DNA of 11,926 nt from RGIG3178 sp964533965. Its GTDB lineage: Bacteria > Bacillota > Clostridia > Christensenellales > QAND01. This document shows, piece by piece, positions 1 through 6,164 of the stretch. The DNA is taken from the NCBI GenBank assembly GCA_964533965.1, contig CAZHNN010000037.1, positions 1 to 11,926 of the forward strand, given 5' to 3'. Below the pieces are notes generated by a model. The model was given only the letters and a program-made list of their open reading frames with translations. It ran no database searches and had not been told where the DNA came from. Positions within the stretch are counted from its first letter, which is position 1. Every line of letters begins with the position of its first letter. The position numbers were made by a program, and so were the translations under genes.

Positions 1-135
1 CAGGGACGCGTGGTCAAGGGTCAGTTCCATGTGGACTTTGACGTGGCTGTCAAGGATACAGAACAGCTTGAATTCGTGATACGGCAGTTCAGGCGTGTAC
101 CCGAGGTCATCGAAGTGTTCCGCGGAACGATGTGA
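1..135 (+). CDS. relA: RelA/SpoT-family (p)ppGpp synthetase/hydrolase, C-terminal end (5' truncated by window)
   Basis: The window opens inside a reading frame in frame 1 that runs 44 codons to a TGA at 133-135. The peptide has the alternating pattern of the last beta-alpha-beta part of an ACT domain (HVDFDVAVKD, then LEFVIRQFRRVPEVIEVFRGTM), which is how bifunctional Rel/SpoT proteins end. In that family the ACT (RRM-like) domain binds the ribosome and regulates the alarmone synthetase and hydrolase sites. Those sites lie upstream of this window, so catalytic state cannot be judged. The stop codon overlaps the ribosome binding site of the next gene, dtd, and rel-dtd adjacency is common in Firmicutes, which supports the call. 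Another ACT-ended protein is possible but less likely. Confidence 0.75.
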   Translation, partial: QGRVVKGQFHVDFDVAVKDTEQLEFVIRQFRRVPEVIEVFRGTM

Positions 136-147
136 GGAGGAAATGGT

Positions 148-597
148 TTGCGTGCAGTGGTACAGCGGGTTCGAAACGCAAGCGTAACGGTGGAAGGGAA
201 GGAGATCTCCTCTATCGGGCCGGGATTGATGGTACTGCTTGGAGTCGAAAGTGAGGACAAAGAGGAAGATGTTCTATATATCGCGGATAAAATAGCATAT
301 CTTCGAATATTCGAGGATGAAGAAGGGAAAATGAACCGCAATATACAGGACATACAGGGATCCATACTGCTTGTGTCGCAGTTCACACTCCTTGGCGACG
401 CGCGTAAGGGCAGAAGGCCGAGCTACAGCGAGGCTGCAATCCCCAAGATGGCAAACGAATATTATCAAAAAGCAATTTCGATGCTGCGCGATAAGGGCAT
501 TCCGACGCAAACCGGGCAATTCATGGCGCACATGCAGGTGAGTCTTTGCAACGACGGACCGGTAACAATTCTTCTAGACAGCCGAAGGCGGTTTTAA
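148..597 (+). CDS. dtd: D-aminoacyl-tRNA deacylase (DTD1)
   Basis: This enzyme hydrolyses D-amino acids (and glycine mischarged on tRNA-Ala) off tRNA in the cytoplasm, protecting translation from wrong-handed residues. The protein is 149 residues, the normal length for the DTD1 family, and starts MRAVVQRV as most members do. The two active-site signatures are present: SQFTL at residues 77-81, and NDGPVT at 135-140, which carries the cis-proline that excludes L-amino acids. The start is TTG at 148, placed 7 nt after a strong GAGGAGG at 134-140; no in-frame ATG fits the conserved N-terminus. The gene follows rel by 12 nt and precedes hemZ by 1 nt, so the three look co-transcribed. Identification is secure. 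Confidence 0.97.
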   Translation: MRAVVQRVRNASVTVEGKEISSIGPGLMVLLGVESEDKEEDVLYIADKIAYLRIFEDEEGKMNRNIQDIQGSILLVSQFTLLGDARKGRRPSYSEAAIPKMANEYYQKAISMLRDKGIPTQTGQFMAHMQVSLCNDGPVTILLDSRRRF

Positions 598-598
598 C

Positions 599-2047
599 AT
601 GATTATAGAGACGCCCATGAAGGGATTGCAGAACGAACTGGCGGAAGAAGTGCGTCAGTTTTCTCTTTTAGAGCCAATTGCCGTATATCATGAGATAGAC
701 GTTCTGGACGGTCGCTTTTGGCATACGGTACGCGTGGTCACGGGCGAAAAATACGCAAGTGAACGCGTGTGCGGAGCATCCGGTACAGAGGAGTATTGGG
801 AGCAGAAACGCTTGGATAAGCGTGCTGCAAAGCTGGCGTGCTATCGGGCGCTGTGCTATCTTGCCGAATCGAAACAGCCTTGGGGTAGTTTGACAGGGGT
901 TCGTCCTGCAACGCTCTTGCGGCAGCTTGAAAAAAAGGGTCAAGAAAACCTTTTTGTCGACTACTACGGCGTTGATCCGCACAAATATAATCTTGCAAAG
1001 CAGATCATCAATGTACAGGATACTGCGATGGCGCAAATCGAGCCCGATTCCATTTGTCTGTACATCGGCATTCCGTTCTGCGTGACCCGCTGCAGTTATT
1101 GTTCGTTCCCGGGGCGCATCGCCAAAAAAGGCGAGATGGAAGCATATGCGGATGCATTGCTTCTGGAGATGGATGCCGCAAGGGAGAGCACCAGAGGAAG
1201 AACGATTGCTGCCGTCTACATCGGCGGCGGCACGCCTACGAGCCTTCCTCTTCCGCTTTTGGAGAAACTTCTAAAGAAACTTGAAGAGTTCGGCGGTATA
1301 AAAGAGATCACGCTCGAGGCAGGACGCCCCGATACGCTGGATACGGATAAGCTCGCGTGTGCAATGCAACACGGAGTGAACAGGCTCTGCATTAACCCAC
1401 AAACAATGTCGGACGAAACGCTCGTCCGCATTGGTCGTTCCCACACAGCCCAAGCTGTAGAGGATGCGTTTTCTCTCGCACAGTCCATCGGATTTTCTCA
1501 TATTAATATGGACATCATCGCAGGCCTGCCCGGCGAGACAACGGAGGACTTTGCCCACACGCTCTCAAAGATACGCGAATTGTCTCCATCCTCCTTTACT
1601 TGCCATACCCTGTCGATCAAGCGGGGAAGCCGCCTGCAGTCCGAACAGCATCTCCTTTGCGACGCAAAGACCGTGGGCGTTATGGTGGAGATGGCAAGGG
1701 ATACGGCCTGCGGCATGGGAATGGAACCGTATTATATGTACCGCCAGAAGTACATGGCAGGGAATCTGGAGAACGTGGGGTATGCAAAGCCAGGCTGTGC
1801 GTGCGTATACAATATCGCGATGATGGATGAGATGCTAAGCGTGATGGCGCTGGGTGTAGGCTCTGTTGGGAAGCTGTTGTGGGGCAACCTGATCGTGCGC
1901 AAACCCAACCCGCGTGACCTGTATGTGTATCTGGATCGGCTTCCAAACATATTGGAACAAAAGCGCGGTTTCTTTTGCATTGACAACGGTAATACCCGAG
2001 TTTATAATAATCCAAATGACGATGACGAAGACAGGGGAACTATTTGA
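599..2047 (+). CDS. hemZ: HemZ-type radical SAM coproporphyrinogen III dehydrogenase-like protein
   Basis: This is a 482-residue radical SAM protein of the HemN/HemZ group, whose members are linked to oxygen-independent oxidation of coproporphyrinogen III in haem synthesis. The cluster motif CxxxCxxC is at C161, C165 and C168 (inside GIPFCVTRCSYCSFPG), followed by GGGTPT at 209-214 and the HemZ-specific stretch YYMYRQKYMAGNLENVGY at 379-396. The first 150 residues form the N-terminal extension that separates HemZ from HemN. The ATG at 599 follows dtd by 1 nt, with GAAGGCGG at 584-591 as ribosome site. Catalytic activity of HemZ proteins as true coproporphyrinogen oxidases is less settled than for HemN. 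The last 22 residues (461-482, rich in Asn and Asp) are encoded by DNA that is also the hisS promoter and the start of the T-box leader, so this tail is probably lineage-specific. Confidence 0.93.
   Translation: MIIETPMKGLQNELAEEVRQFSLLEPIAVYHEIDVLDGRFWHTVRVVTGEKYASERVCGASGTEEYWEQKRLDKRAAKLACYRALCYLAESKQPWGSLTGVRPATLLRQLEKKGQENLFVDYYGVDPHKYNLAKQIINVQDTAMAQIEPDSICLYIGIPFCVTRCSYCSFPGRIAKKGEMEAYADALLLEMDAARESTRGRTIAAVYIGGGTPTSLPLPLLEKLLKKLEEFGGIKEITLEAGRPDTLDTDKLACAMQHGVNRLCINPQTMSDETLVRIGRSHTAQAVEDAFSLAQSIGFSHINMDIIAGLPGETTEDFAHTLSKIRELSPSSFTCHTLSIKRGSRLQSEQHLLCDAKTVGVMVEMARDTACGMGMEPYYMYRQKYMAGNLENVGYAKPGCACVYNIAMMDEMLSVMALGVGSVGKLLWGNLIVRKPNPRDLYVYLDRLPNILEQKRGFFCIDNGNTRVYNNPNDDDEDRGTI
1980..2008 (+). 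promoter_or_regulatory. Sigma-A promoter of the hisS T-box operon, inside the hemZ 3' end
   Basis: TTGACA (1980-1985) and TATAAT (2003-2008) both match the sigma-A consensus at all six positions, with the ideal 17-bp spacer. Transcription would start near 2014-2016, directly ahead of the GATGACGAAGACAGG segment that looks like the 5' strand of a T-box stem I. The position relative to the T-box makes this the obvious promoter for hisS and the genes behind it. It lies wholly inside the hemZ reading frame (residues 461-470). Confidence 0.9.
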
Positions 2048-2240
2048 CCTCTCAGGGAGCCGCGGTCGTGACTGAAAGCCGCAGTGATGTGTCGGTGGTT
2101 TTATGAACAGCTTCCGAGTTTCCTGTGCAAAGCAGGACGCGGGCCGCGTTATCGCCGAATGAGTGGAACGATAAGTTCAATGAGGGTGGCACCACGGGGG
2201 AAACCTCGTCCCTTTGTGCGTGTCGCTCTTTTTGTTTTTG
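2014..2240 (+). promoter_or_regulatory. T-box riboswitch leader of hisS-aspS
   Basis: The leader senses uncharged tRNA through a specifier triplet in stem I and the T-box bulge, and turns on downstream synthetase genes. Seen here: a stem I region (about 2020-2126) with the AGGGAGC bulge motif at 2054-2060 and a distal hairpin (GCGG 2062-2065 with CCGC 2079-2082); two small hairpins (2122-2136 and 2137-2149); a stem III candidate with TTATCG 2149-2154 pairing CGATAA 2169-2174; and the T-box core AGGGTGGCACCACGG at 2183-2197. Landmarks by analogy with B. subtilis glyQS put the specifier loop at about 2101-2111 (TTATGAACAGC), but the exact triplet is not certain. A U-rich tract follows at 2229-2239, yet I find no good terminator stem directly before it. 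The T-box identity is certain; tRNA specificity and mechanism are not. Confidence 0.93.
2183..2213 (+). promoter_or_regulatory. T-box antiterminator element
   Basis: AGGG (2183-2186) pairs with CCCT (2210-2213), and ACGGGG (2194-2199) pairs with CCTCGT (2204-2209, one G-T pair) around a GAAA loop. This leaves the seven-base bulge TGGCACC (2187-2193). That is the standard antiterminator, in which TGGN pairs with the NCCA end of uncharged tRNA. The variable base is C2190, which pairs with a G73 discriminator. G73 is the base of tRNA-Asp, tRNA-Asn and tRNA-Ser, whereas bacterial tRNA-His has C73. Confidence 0.88.
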
Positions 2241-2265
2241 TGTGAAATACGCTTGGGAGGAAACG

Positions 2266-3534
2266 ATGAAATACAGCGCTTTGAAGGGCACAAAGGATGT
2301 ACTGCCACAGGAAAGTCATCAATGGCATCATATTGAGAGCACGATGCGCCGCATCTGTGCGCTGTATGGGATGCGCGAGATCAGAACGCCGGTCATCGAG
2401 CATACGGAACTGTTTTTGCGCGGTGTTGGCGACACGACGGACATCGTTCAAAAGGAAACCTACACGTTTACGGACCGCGGCGACAGAAGCGTCACGTTAA
2501 AGCCTGAGGGAACAGCGGGCGTCGTCCGCGCGTATATCGAGAGCGGGTTGGCATCCGGGCAGCAGCCGACTAAGATGTATTACCTCAATTGTCCTGTCTT
2601 CCGCTATGAGCGCCCACAATCGGGAAGGCTACGGGAACACCATCAATTTGGCATTGAGCTCTTCGGAGCAGAAAGCGCGCTTGCGGACGCCGAGGTCATC
2701 TCTTTGGCTTTGAGGGTGCTGGACGAGCTTGACGTCAAGGATTTGGCAACGCGCATCAACAGCATCGGATGCCCGCAATGCCGCCCGAAATACCATGTGG
2801 CGCTTAAGGAATACTACAAAGGGCATTTGGATGAGCTGTGCGGAACCTGCAAGGAGCGCTACGATCGAAATCCGCTTCGGCTCTTGGATTGCAAGGAAGA
2901 GAAATGCAAGGTTATCGCAAAGGACGCCCCTTCGATGCTCGACTATCTGTGCGATGAATGCAAGGCTCACTTTATGACGCTGCAAAACGCGCTGCAATCG
3001 CTCGGCATCGTATATGAGGTGGATCCGACAATCGTCCGCGGCTTGGATTATTACACGAAGACGGTGTTCGAAGTCGTCTCCAACCACATCGGCTCTCAGG
3101 GAACGGTGTGCGGCGGAGGACGCTACGATGGTCTGATTGAAACATGCGGCGGAAAACCTACGCCGGGCGTTGGGTTTGGCATGGGAATGGAGCGGCTGTT
3201 GCTTGTGATGCAGGCCCAGGGGATCGAGAACAAAGAACCTTCGCGGTGCGACGTGTTCGTGCACGCATTTGACGATTCCAACAGGGCGTTCGTGTTGTGC
3301 GCAAAGCTTCGCTCTTGTAATGTAAGCGCCGAATACGACCCGATGAACCGGAGTACCAAGGCGCAAATGCGCTATGCCGAAAAGCTCGGTGTTCGAGCGG
3401 TGCTGTTTGAAGGCGAAGAAGAGCGGCAAAAAGGACAGGCCACCATCCGTATGATGGATACCGGTGAACAGCAAAGCTACGATGTACAAGAAGCGCTTGC
3501 GCAATTGATAACACTATACACACGTGAAGGATGA
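2266..3534 (+). CDS. hisS: Histidyl-tRNA synthetase (HisRS)
   Basis: This class II synthetase attaches histidine to tRNA-His in the cytoplasm. With the ATG at 2266 it is 422 residues, the usual bacterial length, and begins MKYSALKGTKDVLP. That start sits 5 nt behind GGGAGG (2255-2260); the frame stays open further upstream, but that part is T-box leader. Visible motifs: motif 2 region FRYERPQSGRLREHHQFG at 112-129 with the ATP-binding arginine R113, the histidine-specific motif VRGLDYYTKT at 257-266, and motif 3 GVGFGMGMERL at 301-311. An insertion with paired cysteines (C169/C172, C192/C195, C209/C214, C229/C232) resembles the Cys-rich insertion of clostridial HisRS and may bind zinc. The last 90 residues are the anticodon-binding domain. 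aspS follows after 12 nt. Confidence 0.97.
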   Translation: MKYSALKGTKDVLPQESHQWHHIESTMRRICALYGMREIRTPVIEHTELFLRGVGDTTDIVQKETYTFTDRGDRSVTLKPEGTAGVVRAYIESGLASGQQPTKMYYLNCPVFRYERPQSGRLREHHQFGIELFGAESALADAEVISLALRVLDELDVKDLATRINSIGCPQCRPKYHVALKEYYKGHLDELCGTCKERYDRNPLRLLDCKEEKCKVIAKDAPSMLDYLCDECKAHFMTLQNALQSLGIVYEVDPTIVRGLDYYTKTVFEVVSNHIGSQGTVCGGGRYDGLIETCGGKPTPGVGFGMGMERLLLVMQAQGIENKEPSRCDVFVHAFDDSNRAFVLCAKLRSCNVSAEYDPMNRSTKAQMRYAEKLGVRAVLFEGEEERQKGQATIRMMDTGEQQSYDVQEALAQLITLYTREG

Positions 3535-3546
3535 GGCGGGTAAACG

Positions 3547-5337
3547 ATGGCTGAAATGATGATGGATTGGAAACGCGACATGATGTGCGCAGATGTGACG
3601 AACGCGCAGATCGGACAAACGCTGACACTGATGGGGTGGGTGGATAATAGAAGGGATTTCGGCTCACTCGTGTTCGTCGACCTTCGCGACCGCAGTGGGA
3701 TCATGCAGTGTGTGTTCGACGAAGCCGTTTTCAAAGATGGTTTTGAAAAGGTAGAGTCCATCCGCAATGAGTTCGTTCTTGCAGTATGCGGTAAAGTCGT
3801 GCTTCGCAGCGAAGAGACGATCAATCCCAAGATCAAGACAGGAACGATTGAGATAAAGGCGGAGGCGCTGAAGATACTCTCCAAGGCGCAGACGACACCC
3901 TTCTATATCCAGGACGACCTGAATGTGCGCGAGGATCTGAGGCTGCAATATCGCTACCTTGATCTTAGGCGTCCTGCGATGCAGCAGAACCTCATCCTGC
4001 GTTCTAAAATGGCGATGCTTACGCGCCAGTACTTGACAGAACATGGTTTTTTGGAAATCGAAACACCGATGCTTGGAAAGGATTCTCCCGAAGGCGCGCG
4101 CGAATACCTGGTTCCTTCCCGCGTTCAGCCGGGGGCGTTCTATGCGCTGCCTCAATCCCCGCAGATGTTCAAGCAGCTGTTCATGGTATCGGGTCTCGAC
4201 CGGTATTTCCAAATCGTGCGCTGCTTTAGGGATGAGGATTTGCGTGCGGATCGTCAGCCCGAATTCACACAGATCGACCTTGAGATGTCCTTCGTGCAGC
4301 CGGAAGACGTGATGCAGATAAATGAGGGACTCATCCGCCTCATTTTCAAAGAGGCATGGAACTATGAATTGCCGGAACGCTTTCGCAGGATGACGTACCG
4401 CGAGGCGATGGACAGGTTCGGTTCGGACAAGCCGGATACACGCTTTGGCCTTGAAATAAATGACATCACGGACATCGTGAAGGATTCCGAATTCAAGGTC
4501 TTTACGCAGAGCATTCAAAACGGCGGCAGCGTGCGCGGCATCAACGTCAAGGGTGGTGCGAGCCTGATCGCGCGGCGTGAGCTCGATGCACTGGTTGACT
4601 TCGTCAAGAAGTTTGGCGCCAAGGGCATGGCCTGGATCACGGTGCGTGAAAATGAGCTGCAGTCTCCGATCGTGAAGTTTATGACCGAAGAGAAGACGAT
4701 GTCCATACTAAAGCGCATGGATGCCGAAGTCGGCGATATCATCATGTTCGTCTCCGATGCGGATGACCATATCGTCTTTGATACCCTGGGGAGGCTCAGG
4801 CTGGAACTTGGTGAACGACTGGGGTTGATTGACCACGACCAGTTGGATGTGCTTTGGATCACAGAATTCCCGCTGTTCGAATACGATTCGGATGCAAAGC
4901 GTCTCAATGCTATGCACCATCCGTTCACGGCTCCGATGGACGAAGACGTTGCGCTCTTGGACAGTGAACCGCTGAAAGTCAGGGCCAAAGCCTATGACCT
5001 CGTCATCAATGGCATGGAAGCCGGAGGTGGAAGCTGCCGCATCTATACCCCCGAACTGCAGAGCAAGATGTTTTCTCTATTGGGTTACAGCGACGAGCAG
5101 GCCAACAAGCGCTTCGGCCATCTGTTGGAAGCGTTCAAATACGGCACACCACCGCACGGTGGTCTTGCCTTTGGGTTTGACCGGCTTGTCATGATACTGT
5201 GCAAAGGAACATCCATCCGCGATGTCATCGCGTTCCCGAAGGTGCAATCCGGCTCTGACCTGATGACCGGCGCTCCCGACGTGGTGGAGGATAAACAGCT
5301 GAAGGATCTGCACATCGCGTGCGTTTTGGAAAGATAA
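3547..5337 (+). CDS. aspS: Aspartyl-tRNA synthetase, bacterial type
   Basis: This class IIb synthetase charges tRNA-Asp. At 596 residues it has the full bacterial length, with the N-terminal OB-fold anticodon domain (about 1-112), the class II core with QSPQ at 203-206 and motif 2 FRDEDLRADRQPEFTQID at 227-244, the bacteria-specific GAD insertion (about 290-420), and motif 3 GLAFGFDRL at 539-547. The ATG at 3547 is placed 6 nt after GAGGCGGG (3533-3540). The anticodon domain reads GWVDNRRDFGS at 30-40. F38 stands where E. coli has Leu and where non-discriminating enzymes such as that of Pseudomonas have His, so I cannot tell by eye whether this enzyme also makes Asp-tRNA-Asn. The gene is in the T-box-led operon behind hisS. 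Confidence 0.97.
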   Translation: MAEMMMDWKRDMMCADVTNAQIGQTLTLMGWVDNRRDFGSLVFVDLRDRSGIMQCVFDEAVFKDGFEKVESIRNEFVLAVCGKVVLRSEETINPKIKTGTIEIKAEALKILSKAQTTPFYIQDDLNVREDLRLQYRYLDLRRPAMQQNLILRSKMAMLTRQYLTEHGFLEIETPMLGKDSPEGAREYLVPSRVQPGAFYALPQSPQMFKQLFMVSGLDRYFQIVRCFRDEDLRADRQPEFTQIDLEMSFVQPEDVMQINEGLIRLIFKEAWNYELPERFRRMTYREAMDRFGSDKPDTRFGLEINDITDIVKDSEFKVFTQSIQNGGSVRGINVKGGASLIARRELDALVDFVKKFGAKGMAWITVRENELQSPIVKFMTEEKTMSILKRMDAEVGDIIMFVSDADDHIVFDTLGRLRLELGERLGLIDHDQLDVLWITEFPLFEYDSDAKRLNAMHHPFTAPMDEDVALLDSEPLKVRAKAYDLVINGMEAGGGSCRIYTPELQSKMFSLLGYSDEQANKRFGHLLEAFKYGTPPHGGLAFGFDRLVMILCKGTSIRDVIAFPKVQSGSDLMTGAPDVVEDKQLKDLHIACVLER

Positions 5338-5361
5338 AACAACGAGAAAGGGGGATGGGCG

Positions 5362-5781
5362 ATGAGAGAAACAGGGCATATTGTCCGGATAGAAGGCATC
5401 AACTGCCTGGTTGAATTCACGCGCACATCCGCCTGTGAATCCTGTGGGGCGTGCACGCGGTTTGGTGAAAAATCCATGTCCGTGACGTTGCCCAACTCGC
5501 TCAATGCGCAAGTAGGCGACTTTGTGTGTGTGGAGATGAGCGCAAAAAGCGTGGTCGGTGCAGGCATGTGGGCATACATATTCCCGCTCTGCATGCTCCT
5601 TTTGGGTGCTAGAATTGGCAAAGCGGTGCTGCCGCTGATTTCAATTGACGGGGATCTTGCCGTTGCGATCATTGCATTGGGTTTTACGGGGCTTTCATAT
5701 TTGATCTTGAAGTTGCTCGATCCCTACTTTGCAAAACGGAAGGGATTCAAGCCGGTAATGGTGGAGATACTCCAACCATAA
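5362..5781 (+). CDS. RseC/SoxR-reducing-system family membrane protein
   Basis: This 139-residue protein has the layout of the RseC (PF04246) family: an N-terminal beta-rich cytoplasmic part with a cysteine cluster (C25, C28 and C31 in SACESCGAC), then two hydrophobic helices at about 68-86 and 98-118 and a short basic tail. In proteobacteria RseC is tied to the Rsx/Rnf electron-transfer complex and to turning off SoxR; in Clostridia the role is not established. The ATG at 5362 follows AAAGGGGGA (about 5347-5355), 24 nt after aspS. Thioredoxin follows 26 nt downstream, which hints at a redox role for the CxxCxxC cluster, but that is inference. The family call is fairly good; the function is open. 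Confidence 0.8.
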   Translation: MRETGHIVRIEGINCLVEFTRTSACESCGACTRFGEKSMSVTLPNSLNAQVGDFVCVEMSAKSVVGAGMWAYIFPLCMLLLGARIGKAVLPLISIDGDLAVAIIALGFTGLSYLILKLLDPYFAKRKGFKPVMVEILQP

Positions 5782-5807
5782 AGAATATTTCTTAGAGGAG
5801 GATCATC

Positions 5808-6137
5808 ATGCAAAACGAATTAATTAAGACCTTGACGGAGGACAATTTTGAACAGACGGTACTTAAGAGCGATGCCGTTGTTCTGGTAGATTTTTGGGCG
5901 ACCTGGTGCGGCCCTTGCCGGATGGTCTCTCCGATCATCGATGAAATCGCAAAGGATTTCGAAGGGAAGATCGTCGTTGGAAAAATCAACGTGGACGAAC
6001 AGCCAAAGCTGGCAGAGCAATATCGGATCATGTCGATTCCGACCATCATGGTATTCAAGGGCGGCCAGGTAGTAAACCGTAAAACCGGCGCTTTTGCCAA
6101 AACAGAATACGCCGGCATGATCAATCAGGCGTTGTAA
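5808..6137 (+). CDS. trxA: Thioredoxin
   Basis: This small cytoplasmic disulfide reductase supplies reducing power to ribonucleotide reductase, peroxidases and oxidised proteins, and is recycled by thioredoxin reductase. The 109-residue protein is a classic single-domain thioredoxin: active site WCGPC at 33-37, the buried Asp at D28 (VDFWATWCGPC), and the cis-proline P78 in MSIPTIMVFKGG. There is no signal peptide. The ATG at 5808 follows AGAGGAGG at 5794-5801. No thioredoxin reductase gene is in the window. It sits between the RseC-like gene and glyA in what looks like one long transcript. Clostridial genomes often carry several thioredoxins, so the symbol is generic. Confidence 0.96.
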   Translation: MQNELIKTLTEDNFEQTVLKSDAVVLVDFWATWCGPCRMVSPIIDEIAKDFEGKIVVGKINVDEQPKLAEQYRIMSIPTIMVFKGGQVVNRKTGAFAKTEYAGMINQAL

Positions 6138-6164
6138 ATTTTACACATTTAGGGGGAATGGCAG

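Noticed and set aside
2125..2265. In-frame extension of hisS by 47 codons upstream of ATG 2266
   Set aside because: The stretch is T-box leader RNA containing the antiterminator, the translation does not resemble HisRS, and ATG 2266 has a good ribosome site and the conserved MKYSALKGTKD start.
2629..3504. Long minus-strand open frame (291 codons) opposite hisS
   Set aside because: It lies wholly inside a certain HisRS gene on the other strand, has low-complexity shadow composition and no ribosome site that I can see.
3664..4518. Minus-strand open frame (284 codons) opposite aspS
   Set aside because: A shadow of the aspS coding sequence; its composition mirrors the codon pattern of the real gene.
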